Below, one piece after another: positions 8,151 through 18,613 of a stretch of 64,000 nucleotides of DNA; position 1 is the stretch's first letter; each line of letters begins with the position of its first letter. Made by a program: the position numbers and the translations under genes. The stretch is taken from assembly GCF_001530125.1 (NCBI RefSeq), contig NZ_LDUG01000002.1, positions 62,001-126,000 of the forward strand. The letters run 5' to 3'. Below the pieces are notes generated by a model. The model made no database searches and was not told the origin of the DNA. It worked only from the letters and a program-made list of their open reading frames with translations. Source of the DNA: Thiobacillus denitrificans (lineage in GTDB: Bacteria; Pseudomonadota; Gammaproteobacteria; Burkholderiales; Thiobacillaceae).

Positions 8151-9779
8151 CTACTTCGTGTGGCGCTTGATCTGTGCGCGCACCGCCGGCGTCTGCGGAA
8201 AATCCGCCGCCAGGGCCTCGTGCGTCAGATGGCCGAGGGCGAACTCGGTAAACGCCGCCACCTCGCGCGTCTGCCAGGCGGCGTCACGGCCCAATGCCCC
8301 GGCCAGCAAGGCCGCCACCCGGGGCGCAGCCTCGATGCTGGCACGCGCGTCGAGCAGCAACGCGCGGGTGCGCCGCGCGAGCACATCCTGCACACTGCGC
8401 GCCATTTCGTGCTGTGCCGCCCACACCACTTCGGCGCCGATGTAGGGCAGCCGCGGATGCAGGCGCGCGGCCCACTCCGGACGAGTCTCCGCCAGCGCCA
8501 GCACCGCAGCGGCGTCCGAGCCGTAGGATCGCAGCGGGGTCGGCAAGGCGTCGGGGGTGGCGCCGTGCAGGGGCAGGTCCGCGGTGCGGCAGGGATGGCT
8601 GGGCAGTTGCGCGACGCGCGCGGCGACGTCAACGGTCTGCTCGGCCATTTCGCGATAGGTCGTCCACTTGCCGCCGGTGATGCTGACCAGGCCGGACTCC
8701 TCGCGCAGCAGATGGTCGCGCGCCAGCGCGGCGGTCGCGCGCCCGCTGCCGGCGCGCACCAGCGGGCGCAGTCCGGCGAATACGCTCAGCACATCCTGCG
8801 GGCGCGGCGCTTCCTGCAGATAGCGCCCGGCGTGTTCGAGCAGGAAATCGATCTCCGCCGGTTGCGCGCGCGACTCGGCCTCGGCGTCCTCGACCGGCGT
8901 GTCAGTGGTGCCGACCAGCAGCCGGTCCTGCCAGGGAATGATGAACAGCACGCGGCCGTCGTCGGTCTTCGGCACCATGAGCGCGTTGCGGCCGGGCAAA
9001 AAGCGCCGATCCAGCACGATGTGCACGCCCTGGCTGGGCGCCACCCAGGCGGCGGTTCCGGGTTCGGCCATGCGCCGGATCGAGTCGCAGAACACCCCGG
9101 TGGCGTTGACCACCACGCGCGCGGCAATCTCGTGTTCCGCGCCGGTTTCGCGGTCGCGCGCCACCACCCCGCTCACCGGCGCGCCCGCGCCGCCGGCGCG
9201 CAGCAGTCCTGCCACCTGGCAATAGTTAATCAAGGTGGCGCCATGGTCCCAGGCGCTGGCGGCCAGGCTGACCGCGAGGCGGGCGTCGTCGAACTGGCCG
9301 TCGTGATACAGCACGCCGCCGCGCAGATTATCGCTGCGCAGCCCCGGCAGCTCGCGGCAGGTTTCGGCCGCGTCGAGCCGGCGCGAGCGCCCCAGGCTGG
9401 CGCGCCCGGCCAGGCGTTCGTAGACCCCCAGGCCAAAGCCGTAGTACAGGCTTTCGCCGCGCTTGTAGGTGGGGATGATGAAGGGCTGCTCGCTGGCCAG
9501 GTGCGGGGCGTTGGCCAGCACGCGCCCGCGCTCGCGCAGCGCGCCCATCACCAGTTTCAGGTTGCCCTGGCGCAGATAGCGCACCCCGCCGTGCAGCAGC
9601 TTGGTGCTGCGGCTGGAGGTGGCCTGGGCGAAGTCGTCGCGTTCCAGCAGCAGCGTGGCGTAGCCGCGCGTGGCGGCGTCGAGTGCGACGCCCAGGCCGG
9701 TGGCGCCGCCGCCGATCACGATCATGTCCCAGGGGGTGCGCCGGGCGTTCAGGCGCTCGATTGCCTCGTCTCTATTCAT
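8151..9779 (-). CDS. glpD: Aerobic glycerol-3-phosphate dehydrogenase
   Basis: FAD enzyme of the inner membrane face that oxidises sn-glycerol-3-phosphate to dihydroxyacetone phosphate and passes electrons to quinone. 542 aa from ATG 9779 (MNRDEAIERLNARRTPWD). The FAD-binding motif VIGGGATGLGVALDAATRG is at the N-terminus, then TSSRSTKLLHGGVRYL, and near the end the C-terminal helical domain. Normal family length. It lies on the same strand as glpK, 577 bases downstream of it. The spacer is filled with dispersed repeats, so joint transcription is uncertain. The extra 11 codons to 9812 are not family-like. Confidence 0.95.
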   Translation of the reverse strand: MNRDEAIERLNARRTPWDMIVIGGGATGLGVALDAATRGYATLLLERDDFAQATSSRSTKLLHGGVRYLRQGNLKLVMGALRERGRVLANAPHLASEQPFIIPTYKRGESLYYGFGLGVYERLAGRASLGRSRRLDAAETCRELPGLRSDNLRGGVLYHDGQFDDARLAVSLAASAWDHGATLINYCQVAGLLRAGGAGAPVSGVVARDRETGAEHEIAARVVVNATGVFCDSIRRMAEPGTAAWVAPSQGVHIVLDRRFLPGRNALMVPKTDDGRVLFIIPWQDRLLVGTTDTPVEDAEAESRAQPAEIDFLLEHAGRYLQEAPRPQDVLSVFAGLRPLVRAGSGRATAALARDHLLREESGLVSITGGKWTTYREMAEQTVDVAARVAQLPSHPCRTADLPLHGATPDALPTPLRSYGSDAAAVLALAETRPEWAARLHPRLPYIGAEVVWAAQHEMARSVQDVLARRTRALLLDARASIEAAPRVAALLAGALGRDAAWQTREVAAFTEFALGHLTHEALAADFPQTPAVRAQIKRHTK

Positions 9780-9799
9780 TCTGGATAACCTCAGTTGGA

Positions 9800-9852
9800 A
9801 CCACAGAGGCACAGAGATATGTCCCGCAGGGACGGTATCCCTTGGGACACAG
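9800..9852. repeat. Dispersed repeat, CCACAGAGGCACAGAG type (left copy)
   Basis: Reads ACCACAGAGGCACAGAGATA then TGTCCCGCAGGGACGGTATC and CCTTGGGACACAG. An inverted copy stands at 10275-10326, so the glpK-glpD spacer is bounded by a facing pair. The core CCACAGAGGCACAGAG recurs at 24525-24678. Confidence 0.8.
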
Positions 9853-10274
9853 AAAAAGGCGAGAAAACAATAGCTTGTCTGTGGACGGGTATTCGCCCAA
9901 AGAGTGTGGCATCAGTCCACGACAACCCATTGTTTTCGGCTATGTCACTGTTGGTTGTTGAGGTCATGTCTTGCCCCCTGATGAAGCCCCTGTCCTTTGG
10001 CATCCCGCAGGCGCCGCCGTAGGAACGGCTTCAGCCTCGATGCGCCGCAAGGCGCAAAGGCGACAAGGCCTCGCCGCCAGGGCGGTGTGTTGTAGGAGCC
10101 CCCGCAAGGAGGAGGCCGTGGTTGTAAAAGCCGACGCGTCGGCAACAACCACGCACGCCCGCCCCCGGGCCGATGCCGTGGCGGTTGCGACGGTGCGCAA
10201 ATCGGGGCGAGGGCGCCCTTCCCACAGCGCTGGCCAACACCAACAAATAACGATGAAAGCGCCTTGTTTTTCCT
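9853..10274. other. glpK-glpD spacer, repeat-derived sequence
   Basis: No credible gene. It contains GTAGGAG-type repeat fragments (about 10094 on) and the GGGCGAGGGCGCC motif (about 10203), alike to the repeats at 45470-45640. The open frames here are short, lack ribosome binding sites and overlap on both strands. Confidence 0.6.
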
Positions 10275-10326
10275 CTGTGCCCCAAGGGATACCGTCCCTG
10301 CGGGACATATCTCTGTGCCTCTGTGG
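10275..10326. repeat. Dispersed repeat, CCACAGAGGCACAGAG type (right, inverted copy)
   Basis: Near-exact reverse complement of 9800-9852, including CCAAGGGATACCGTCCCTGC and CTCTGTGCCTCTGTGG. It ends 30 bases before the glpK stop codon. Confidence 0.8.
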
Positions 10327-10356
10327 TGAGGAATTCAGGTTTATTGATTTGTCCTG

Positions 10357-11844
<1,488 letters not shown>

Positions 11845-12156
11845 GTTCATCTCCGGTTGTGAGCCGTGAGCGACCCTGATTTCAATCAAGCAATGTGCGT
11901 GTGCTTACCGTGACTTCAGGCAAGTTCCGATTGATTTAGCGTCTGCGGAGACCCGTGGATATGCCGCTGCGTGGCAACAGTCGTCTTGAGGTCATGCTAA
12001 CACGTGGGGTTTTGCCATCACCCCGGTTGCCAGGCCACGGGCACGGCCTTATCAGGCGTGCAGCGTAATCGCTTCAGGCCCCTTGGTGCCGACTGCCTGA
12101 GCTATCCTGCAATTGATACTATCCGGCTTAACCTACTCAACAGAAGCAAACGCCGA
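11845..12156. other. Divergent glpK/hflX spacer
   Basis: 312 bases between divergently transcribed genes, so both promoters should lie here. I see no strong sigma-70 match, riboswitch or repeat. The frame running into hflX from 12004 has no protein-like features and no ribosome binding site. Confidence 0.5.
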
Positions 12157-13548
12157 ATGCAAAACGAAGTCAAAGAAAAGCCCCAGTACGCCGTCGTGGC
12201 GGCGGTGCAGTTGCCGGGCGTGAACGACGTCGAGTTCGAGGCGTCGCTGACCGAGCTGCGCGAGCTGGCAAAGACACTGGGGTTCACGGTTACCCGCACT
12301 TTCACGCAAAAACGGTCCGGCTTCGACTCGACAGCGTATCTGGGCGTGGGGAAACGGCAGGAGATCCGCCGCTTCGTCAACAGCGAAGCGGGCGACGAAA
12401 CCGAGTCCGACCACGCGCCGCAGAATTCCCTGCATCGACTTTCCACGTTCGTCGAGGGGTTGGTCGACGATGTCTCGCCCGACCCGATCGACGTCATCTT
12501 CGTCGACCACGAAATTTCCCCGTCGCAGGCGCGCCACCTTGAAAAAGAGGTCGGCTGCCAGGTGATGGATCGCACCATGGTTATCCTCGAAATCTTCCAC
12601 CGCAATGCACGCTCCCCCGCCGCGCGCGCGCAGGTCGAGATCGCGCGCCTGGGCTACCTGGCGCCGCGCCTGCGCGAGGCGGCAAAGCTCGCGGGGCCGC
12701 AGGGGCGGCAGCGCAGCGGCGTCGGCGGCCGCGGCGCCGGCGAGTCGCACACCGAGCTGGACAAGCGCAAGATCCGCGACCGCATCGCCGAACTGCAGAA
12801 GGAGATCACTGCGATGGACGTCGAGCGCAAGACGCAGCGCGCCCGGCGTCAGGCGCACCAGGGGCTCGCCAGCGTGGCGCTCGTCGGCTACACCAACGCG
12901 GGCAAATCCACCCTGATGCGCGCACTCACGGGAAGCGAGGTGCTGGTCGCCAACAAACTCTTCGCTACGCTCGACACCACCGTGCGCAGCCTTCACCCCG
13001 AAAGCATCCCGCGCGTCCTGGTCAGCGACACCGTCGGCTTCATCAAGAACCTGCCTCACGGGCTGGTCGCGTCGTTCAAGTCAACGCTCGAAGAGGCGCT
13101 TGATGCGTCGCTGCTGCTCCACGTCATCGACGCGAGCGATCCCGGCTTTGAGCGGCAGATCGAAACCACCGAAGAAGTCCTGAAAGAGATCGATGCGCAG
13201 GACGTGCCGCGCTTCCGCATCTTCAACAAGATCGACCACGTCGGCGACGCCGCGGCGCAAGCCGAACGCGAAGCCGCGCTGCGCGCCGAATACCCCGGTT
13301 GCATCGTGATGAGCGCGCGCCGCCCCGACGACGTCGCGAAACTGCACAAGGCGATCGTTGCGTTTTTCCAGCAGGATCTCGTCGAGGCCGAGCTTTTTCT
13401 GCCCTGGTCTGCCCAGCAACTGCGCGGGGAAATATTCGCGCGCTGCGAGGTGCTGGACGAGCGCGCCGACGAGGAAGGTGCGTTCTTCCGCGTCCGCGGC
13501 GAGCAGGAAACCTTGAACAGCCTGCGCGAGCAGTTGGGCCAAGCGTGA
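12157..13548 (+). CDS. hflX: Ribosome-associated GTPase HflX
   Basis: 463 aa. HflX binds the 50S subunit and splits or rescues stalled ribosomes, notably after heat or antibiotic stress. The N-terminal HflX domain includes FDSTAYLGVGKRQEI and FVDHEISPSQARHLE. A long linker with GPQGRQRSGVGGRGAGE follows, then the G domain: GYTNAGKSTLMRAL (G1), DTVGFIKNLPHGL (G3), NKID (G4). The ATG at 12157 starts where family similarity begins; its ribosome-binding site is weak, so the start is moderately certain. The usual hfq neighbour is absent. A second copy of the last ~18 codons lies at 14646-14702. Confidence 0.93.
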   Translation: MQNEVKEKPQYAVVAAVQLPGVNDVEFEASLTELRELAKTLGFTVTRTFTQKRSGFDSTAYLGVGKRQEIRRFVNSEAGDETESDHAPQNSLHRLSTFVEGLVDDVSPDPIDVIFVDHEISPSQARHLEKEVGCQVMDRTMVILEIFHRNARSPAARAQVEIARLGYLAPRLREAAKLAGPQGRQRSGVGGRGAGESHTELDKRKIRDRIAELQKEITAMDVERKTQRARRQAHQGLASVALVGYTNAGKSTLMRALTGSEVLVANKLFATLDTTVRSLHPESIPRVLVSDTVGFIKNLPHGLVASFKSTLEEALDASLLLHVIDASDPGFERQIETTEEVLKEIDAQDVPRFRIFNKIDHVGDAAAQAEREAALRAEYPGCIVMSARRPDDVAKLHKAIVAFFQQDLVEAELFLPWSAQQLRGEIFARCEVLDERADEEGAFFRVRGEQETLNSLREQLGQA

Positions 13549-13654
13549 TGAAGTCGGATCACTTATAGCCCCCAGTTGCTCCTGGGAAGGACGCCAGGTC
13601 GGTTCGCTTCTCTGTGAGAAGACCGAAGCAATGGGGCGATTTGATGCAGATCAT

Positions 13655-13748
13655 GTAGGTTGGGCTACAAAGCCCAACGTCTTTGGCGATTGTCGGCGCA
13701 CGCAAGAGGGTTTGCACGTTGGGTTTCATTCCATTCAGCCCAACCTAC
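13655..13748. repeat. GTAGGTTGGGCT inverted repeat
   Basis: GTAGGTTGGGCT (13655-13666) is the exact complement of AGCCCAACCTAC (13737-13748), with further AAAGCCCAACG / CGTTGGGTTT pairing inside. This is a widely dispersed non-coding repeat type in proteobacteria. It lies between hflX and the toxin-antitoxin module. Confidence 0.75.
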
Positions 13749-13807
13749 GCGGGCTAAACCCCCTCTCGGCCAGACCTTGTGACAGGCCTCGCTTGACGCC
13801 TCATCTT

Positions 13808-13825
13808 CCTTACAATAAAGTAAGG
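13808..13825 (+). promoter_or_regulatory. Palindromic operator/promoter of the vapBC module
   Basis: CCTTAC-AATAAA-GTAAGG is a perfect 6-bp inverted repeat, 21 bases before the antitoxin start. A TTGACG at 13793 with a 17-base spacing to TAAAGT (13816-13821) puts the -10 inside the palindrome, the usual layout for autorepression by an antitoxin. The promoter call is inferred from the motif only. Confidence 0.55.
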
Positions 13826-13846
13826 ACACATAAAAAGGAGGGCGCT

Positions 13847-14089
13847 ATGTCAACCGCAACCATGACCACCAAAGGGCAGATCACCATTCCCGCCGCTGTA
13901 CGGGCCGCGCTCGGCGTTGAAGCCGGGGATCGCGTCGAGTTTGTCCAGGTTGAGCCGGGGCGCTTCGAGCTGGTGCCTGCAACGAGCCCGGTCACGGCGC
14001 TCAAGGGGCTTGTACGCAAGCCCGCCTCGCCGGTAACGGTCGAGGACATGAACAAGGCGATCGCGGCCCAAGGGGCAAAGGCACGATGA
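13847..14089 (+). CDS. AbrB/MazE-type antitoxin (VapB)
   Basis: 80 aa. The N-terminal swapped-hairpin DNA-binding domain (TMTTKGQITIPAAVRAALGV, then GDRVEFVQVE) is typical of AbrB/SpoVT antitoxins, and the C-terminal tail (about residues 45-80) should wrap the toxin. Start chosen at ATG 13847, preceded by AAAAAGGAGGGCGCT, an excellent ribosome binding site. It overlaps the toxin start by 4 bases (ATGA). It probably represses its own promoter through the palindrome at 13808-13825. Confidence 0.93.
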   Translation: MSTATMTTKGQITIPAAVRAALGVEAGDRVEFVQVEPGRFELVPATSPVTALKGLVRKPASPVTVEDMNKAIAAQGAKAR

Positions 14090-14481
14090 TTGGCCTGGAT
14101 ACCAACGTCCTCGTCCGCTACATCGCACAGGACGACCCGAAACAGTCAGCAAAGGCAACCAAGCTGATCGAGTCCCTGACGACGGACGCGCCAGGCTATG
14201 TAGGCGTCGTATCCGTTGTTGAGTTGGTGTGGGTGTTGACCGGGTGCTACGCCTCCACGAAAAAAGAGGTTTGCGACGTACTGGAAACGCTGCTGCGCAC
14301 CCGGGAAATTGTCGTGGCGCAGTCCGACACCGTTTGGAAGGCGATACGCTTATTCAAGGACGGCAAAGCCGACTTTGCCGACTGCCTGATCGAACGGTCA
14401 GCCGCCGAAGCCGGATGCAGCCACACGGCAACCTTCGACCGCAATGCCGCGATTGACGGCGGCATGCGGTTGATCGGTTAA
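14086..14481 (+). CDS. PIN-domain toxin (VapC)
   Basis: 131 aa PIN ribonuclease. Acidic active-site residues are in place: Asp5 in MIGLDTNVLVRY, Glu in VVSVVELVWVL, Asp in KADFADCLIE and Asp in ATFDRNAA. Translation is coupled to the antitoxin through the ATGA overlap. VapC toxins cut specific tRNAs or rRNA when the antitoxin is degraded; the target here is unknown. The module is bracketed by two copies of the hflX 3' end. Confidence 0.93.
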   Translation: MIGLDTNVLVRYIAQDDPKQSAKATKLIESLTTDAPGYVGVVSVVELVWVLTGCYASTKKEVCDVLETLLRTREIVVAQSDTVWKAIRLFKDGKADFADCLIERSAAEAGCSHTATFDRNAAIDGGMRLIG

Positions 14482-14645
14482 CCGGATGCAACATGGTCGG
14501 CGACCGGACAAAGGCGGGAAGCCAGGCTGCGCGGCAGGCCGCGTTGCAACGCGACGTATCCCCTGCGCACGGTGCGGGGCGAGGAGGGCTGGGGTTATGA
14601 TTCTGGGTGATGAGAATAATGTGAGCCTGGCCACTTTAAATTATG

Positions 14646-14702
14646 CGCGGCGAACAGGTGGCCTTGAACAGCCTGCGTGAGCAGCTCGGCCAGGCGCGAT
14701 GA
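14646..14702 (+). pseudogene. Duplicate of the hflX 3' end
   Basis: The stretch encodes RGEQVALNSLREQLGQAR then TGA, against RGEQETLNSLREQLGQA at the end of the real hflX. Nucleotide similarity runs from about 14646 through the stop into GATGAAGTCG, about 65 bases, with a few substitutions. Upstream the similarity vanishes. The rest of 14482-14829 shows no gene. Confidence 0.75.
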
Positions 14703-14829
14703 AGTCGATCGCATGACGGTGTAGATATCCCAATTGAAGGTGATGCCTAACCCGTAGATAAACCTGTCGTGCCGTAAGCGGCAGGACAAATATTGCTCTA
14801 ACGCTTCAAGCAGTTCCCATTCACCAGCA

Positions 14830-15453
14830 TCAAATCCGGCTAGCCGTCTGCCGCATCACATTCGCCGCAAAGCGCATCGCCCATTTCACCGGCGGCGGCA
14901 GCGGCGCACCGCCGTGGTCGACTGCGGTTTGCGCGTGCTGGGCTTCGTCGATCTTCATCTGCTCGACCACGGCGCGGCTCCTGGCGTCGGCTTCCGGCAA
15001 TTTTTGCAGGTGGCCGTCGAGATGCGCTTCGACCTGACGTTCGGTTTCAGCGAGAAAGCCGAGATTCCATTTGTCGCCCAGCATCCCGGCGACGACGCCC
15101 ATGCCGAAGGCGCCGCCGAACCACAGCGGATTGAGCAGGCTCTTGCGGCCGCCGAGTTCGTTGATGCGGGTTTCGCACCAGGCGAGGTGGTCGGTTTCCT
15201 CGCGCGCGGCCTGTTCGAGTTCGGCGCGCACGGTTTCATTCTTCGCGGTGAGCGCCTGGCCGGCATACAGCGCCTGCGCGCAGACTTCGCCGACGTGGTT
15301 GACGCGCATCAGCGCGGCGGCCTGGGCGCGTTCGGCTTCGCTCAGCTCTGCTTCCGGCCCGGTGCCGGGATAGGGGCGGCCGGCGTGCGGGGTGGCGAAG
15401 ACGGTGCGCAGGCCCAGATCGAAAGTGGTGATCAGCTGGTCGAGTCGATTCAT
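14830..15453 (-). CDS. coq7: Demethoxyubiquinone hydroxylase
   Basis: 207 aa di-iron monooxygenase that adds the C6 hydroxyl in the O2-dependent route to ubiquinone. Two Glu/His ligand motifs are visible: [13 protein letters not shown] and [14 protein letters not shown], with [17 protein letters not shown] providing the first Glu. The C-terminus [17 protein letters not shown] is family-typical. Full length. An O2-independent alternative (UbiU/UbiV) is encoded at 36.6-38.5 kb. No neighbour is on the same strand directly upstream; the promoter region abuts a dispersed palindrome at 15503. Confidence 0.95.
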   Translation of the reverse strand: MNRLDQLITTFDLGLRTVFATPHAGRPYPGTGPEAELSEAERAQAAALMRVNHVGEVCAQALYAGQALTAKNETVRAELEQAAREETDHLAWCETRINELGGRKSLLNPLWFGGAFGMGVVAGMLGDKWNLGFLAETERQVEAHLDGHLQKLPEADARSRAVVEQMKIDEAQHAQTAVDHGGAPLPPPVKWAMRFAANVMRQTASRI

Positions 15454-15502
15454 GGTGTCGGTCTTTCGTTATTTAGAGTGCCACACAGGCAATCCATGGT
15501 CT

Positions 15503-15587
15503 GTCGTTGCGAGGAGCGTAGCGACGCGGCAATCCAGCCTGTGCGAACGTGCGTAACTGGATTGCTTCGGCTGTGCCTCGCAATGAC
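15503..15587. repeat. GTCATTGCGAG-type palindrome upstream of coq7
   Basis: Left arm GTCGTTGCGAGGAGCGTAGC...CGGCAATCCAG and right arm CTGGATTGC...CTCGCAATGAC form an imperfect inverted repeat, the same family as 51-137 and 20467-20545. It lies between coq7 and the TRAP receptor gene. Confidence 0.8.
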
Positions 15588-15625
15588 GGGCATGGGTCGA
15601 TCCTGATTGACGAGCTTGGTGCCAA

Positions 15626-16711
15626 TCATTTTACGTAGTAATTGAAGTTGCTATACGCCGCTTCGGCGACCTTGAACCACTGGAACTGGGTGTCGCGGAA
15701 CAGCTTCCAGGGGCGGTAGATGGCGGCGAAGTCGGGGTTGGTCTTGGCTTCTGCCTCGTACAGCTCGAAGGTGGCGCGGCGCGCGGCGAGCATCACATCC
15801 TTGGGGAAGGGATGCAGCTTGACGCCCTGCCCGGCCAGGCGCAGCAGCGCGGGGGGATTCTTGGCGTCGTATTGCGCCAGCATCAACTGGTTGGCCTCGG
15901 CGGTGGCGACTTCGAAGGCCTGGCGATACTGCTCGGGCAGCGCTTTCCAGCTGACCTGGTTGACGTAGAAACTCAGCTGCGGCCCGCCTTCCCACCAGCC
16001 GGGATAGTAGTAGTGCTTGGCGATCTTGTGGAAGCCGAGCTTCTCGTCGTCGTAGGGCCCGACCCATTCGGCAGCGTCGAGCGCGCCGCGTTCCAGCGCG
16101 GGGTAGATGTCGCCGCCGGGTAGGGTCTGCGGCACCGCGCCGAGCTTGGCCATGATCTGGCCGCCGATGCCGGGGATGCGCATTTTCAGGCCGCGCAAAT
16201 CGGCCATCGACTTGATCGGTTTTCTGAACCAGCCGCCCATCTGGGTGCCGGTGTTGCCGCCGGGAAACTGCAACACGTTGTATTTGGCGTAGAGCGCGCG
16301 CAGCGCCTCGATGCCGCCGCCGGCGTACATCCACGCATTCTGCTGGCGCGCCGTCAAGCCGAACGGCATGGCGGTGTCGAAGGCCAGCGCGAGGTTCTTG
16401 CCGACGTAGTAGTAGCCCGCCGAGTGGCCGCATTCGGCGGTGCCGTTGCCGACCGCGTCGAGCACCTGCAAGCCGGGCACCAATTCGCCGCCGGCGAAGA
16501 CGCGGATCTTGAATTTGCCGCCGGTGAGCGCCGCCACCCGTTTGGACAGGGTTTCGGCTGCGCCGTAGATGATGTCGAGGCTTTTCGGGAAGCTTGACGC
16601 CAGCCGCCAGCGGATGGCGGGCAACTGGTTCAATTCCGGGGGCGCTGCCTGCGCCGCCAGCGGCAGCATGGCGGCGACGCCTGCGCCCGCCAGGAAATCA
16701 CGTCTTTGCAT
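15626..16711 (-). CDS. TRAP transporter solute-binding protein (DctP family)
   Basis: 361 aa. It has a twin-arginine signal ([17 protein letters not shown], cut after AQA). The mature protein matches the TRAP receptor fold: [34 protein letters not shown] with the conserved Arg for carboxylate binding, and [14 protein letters not shown], typical of the subgroup that binds keto- or monocarboxylates. ATG 16711 has CCGGAG upstream. The open frame continuing to 17944 is a shadow of glyA. No TRAP membrane subunits (DctQ/DctM) are nearby, so the receptor is orphaned here. Confidence 0.92.
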   Translation of the reverse strand: MQRRDFLAGAGVAAMLPLAAQAAPPELNQLPAIRWRLASSFPKSLDIIYGAAETLSKRVAALTGGKFKIRVFAGGELVPGLQVLDAVGNGTAECGHSAGYYYVGKNLALAFDTAMPFGLTARQQNAWMYAGGGIEALRALYAKYNVLQFPGGNTGTQMGGWFRKPIKSMADLRGLKMRIPGIGGQIMAKLGAVPQTLPGGDIYPALERGALDAAEWVGPYDDEKLGFHKIAKHYYYPGWWEGGPQLSFYVNQVSWKALPEQYRQAFEVATAEANQLMLAQYDAKNPPALLRLAGQGVKLHPFPKDVMLAARRATFELYEAEAKTNPDFAAIYRPWKLFRDTQFQWFKVAEAAYSNFNYYVK

Positions 16712-16801
16712 GGATTTGCTCCGGTTTTGCCCGATTATACGAGCCGCAAGAGCAAAGCGCCGCGTGTTAAAATTCTGCCTTTTCCAGCCCTGCCGACAGC
16801 C

Positions 16802-18046
16802 ATGTTCAACCGCCAAGACACCCTCGCCAAGACCGATCCCGACCTGTGGGCAGCGATCCAGAAAGAAGACCTGCGCCAGCAGGATCACATCGAGCTGATC
16901 GCATCGGAAAACTACACCAGCCCGGCGGTGATGGAAGCGCAGGGCTCGCAGCTCACCAACAAGTACGCCGAAGGCTACCCCGGCAAGCGCTACTACGGCG
17001 GCTGCGAATACGTGGATATCGTCGAACAATTGGCCATTGACCGCGTCAAGGCGCTGTTCGGCGCCGAAGCCGCCAACGTGCAGGCCAACTCCGGCTCGCA
17101 GGCCAACCAGGCGGTGTTCATGGCTTTCCTCAAGCCCGGCGACACCATCATGGGCATGAGCCTCGCCGAAGGCGGCCACCTCACCCACGGCATGGCACTC
17201 AACATGTCCGGCAAGTGGTTCAACGCGGTCGCCTACGGCCTCAATGAAAAAGAAGAAATCGACTACGACAAGATGGAAGCGCTTGCGCGCGAGCACAAGC
17301 CCAAGCTGATCATCGCCGGCGCCTCGGCCTACGCGCTGCGCATCGACTTCGAACGCTTCGCCAGGATCGCCAAGGAAATCGGCGCCATCTTCATGGTCGA
17401 CATGGCGCACTACGCCGGCCTCATCGCCGCGGGCGTCTACCCCAACCCGGTGCCGCACGCCGACGTGGTGACCTCGACCACTCACAAGACCCTGCGCGGC
17501 CCGCGCGGCGGCATCATCCTGATGCGCGCCGAGCACGAAAAGGCGATCAACTCGGCGATCTTCCCCGGCCTGCAGGGCGGCCCGCTGATGCATGTCATCG
17601 CCGGCAAGGCGGTGGCATTCAAGGAAGCGTCGACCAAGGAATTCAAACACTACCAGGAACAGGTGATCGCCAACGCGCTGGTGATGTGCAAGGTGCTGGT
17701 CGAACGCGGCCTGCGCATCATCTCCGGCCGCACCGAAAGCCACATGTTCCTGGTCGACCTGCAGCCCAAAAAGCTCACCGGCAAGGAAGCCGAAGCCCTG
17801 CTCGGCCGCGCCCACATCACGGCCAACAAGAATTCCATCCCCAACGACCCGCAAAAGCCTTTCGTCACCAGCGGCATCCGTATCGGCACCCCGGCGATGA
17901 CCACGCGCGGCTTCAAGGAACTCGAAGCCGAACAGCTCGCGCACCTGATCGCCGACGTCCTCGACGCGCCGACCGATGAGGCGGTGATCGAACGGGTCAA
18001 GGGCGCAGTGGCGAAGCTGACGGCGAAGTTTCCGGTGTATGGGTGA
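16802..18046 (+). CDS. glyA: Serine hydroxymethyltransferase
   Basis: PLP enzyme interconverting serine plus tetrahydrofolate with glycine plus methylene-THF, the main C1 supply. 414 aa from ATG 16802, where family similarity begins ([16 protein letters not shown]). [32 protein letters not shown], and [15 protein letters not shown] with the PLP lysine are present. Likely first gene of a unit with nrdR and ribD, the order glyA-nrdR-ribD being common in betaproteobacteria. A CT-rich repeat interrupts the glyA-nrdR gap. Confidence 0.97.
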   Translation: MFNRQDTLAKTDPDLWAAIQKEDLRQQDHIELIASENYTSPAVMEAQGSQLTNKYAEGYPGKRYYGGCEYVDIVEQLAIDRVKALFGAEAANVQANSGSQANQAVFMAFLKPGDTIMGMSLAEGGHLTHGMALNMSGKWFNAVAYGLNEKEEIDYDKMEALAREHKPKLIIAGASAYALRIDFERFARIAKEIGAIFMVDMAHYAGLIAAGVYPNPVPHADVVTSTTHKTLRGPRGGIILMRAEHEKAINSAIFPGLQGGPLMHVIAGKAVAFKEASTKEFKHYQEQVIANALVMCKVLVERGLRIISGRTESHMFLVDLQPKKLTGKEAEALLGRAHITANKNSIPNDPQKPFVTSGIRIGTPAMTTRGFKELEAEQLAHLIADVLDAPTDEAVIERVKGAVAKLTAKFPVYG

Positions 18047-18052
18047 GGTGCT

Positions 18053-18155
18053 GAGAGCCGAGAGTCGAGAGTCGAGAGCTTTTCATCACGAGGCTCACGA
18101 CTTTCGGCTCATCGCTATCCACCCCGCACTCTCGACTCTCCGCTCTCGACTCTCC
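18053..18155. repeat. GAGAGTC/CTCTCGA inverted repeat before nrdR
   Basis: GAGAGCCGAGAGTCGAGAG (from 18053) faces CTCTCGACTCTCCGCTCTCG (from 18130), so the glyA-nrdR gap can fold into a long hairpin. The right arm ends 8 bases before the nrdR ATG, leaving a C-rich stretch and no Shine-Dalgarno. The same repeat type precedes thiL (43405-43534). Confidence 0.8.
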
Positions 18156-18163
18156 GCCCCCCA

Positions 18164-18613
18164 ATGAAGTGTCCCTTCTGCGGTTCCATGGACACCCAGG
18201 TCATCGACTCGCGCGTCAATGAGGCGGGCGATGCGATTCGCCGCCGCCGCCGCTGCGCGCAATGCGACAAGCGCTTCACCACTTGGGAAACCGCCGAGCT
18301 GCGGCCGCCGCAGATCGTCAAGACCAACGGCACCCGCGAAGATTTTTCAGAGCTCAAGCTGCGCGAAGGATTTCGCCGCGCGCTGCACAAGCGACCGGTT
18401 TCGACCGAGCTGGTCGACGCCGCGGTCGACCGCATCCGCCAGCGTCTGCTGACGCTGGGCGAGCGCGAAGTGCCCGCGCGCGAAGTGGGCGAACTGGTGA
18501 TGACCGAACTGAAGAAGCTCGACAAGGTCGCCTACATCCGCTTCGCCTCGGTCTACCGCAGTTTCCAGGACGTCGAGGACTTCCGCGACGTCATCCGCGA
18601 CATCGACCAATAA
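18164..18613 (+). CDS. nrdR: Ribonucleotide reductase repressor NrdR
   Basis: 149 aa. N-terminal zinc ribbon [17 protein letters not shown] with the second pair [10 protein letters not shown], then an ATP-cone ([20 protein letters not shown]) that senses dATP/ATP. It represses nrd operons. Normal length. No ribosome binding site is visible because the CT-rich repeat abuts the ATG. It ends 0 bases before ribD. An nrdD operon lies 3 kb away, with a pair of inverted repeats at its promoter. Confidence 0.96.
   Translation: MKCPFCGSMDTQVIDSRVNEAGDAIRRRRRCAQCDKRFTTWETAELRPPQIVKTNGTREDFSELKLREGFRRALHKRPVSTELVDAAVDRIRQRLLTLGEREVPAREVGELVMTELKKLDKVAYIRFASVYRSFQDVEDFRDVIRDIDQ

Noticed and set aside
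15626-17944. 772-codon minus-strand frame that would fuse the TRAP receptor to an upstream 410 residues
   Set aside because: The upstream part is antisense to glyA; the receptor has its own signal peptide, ATG and ribosome site at 16711.
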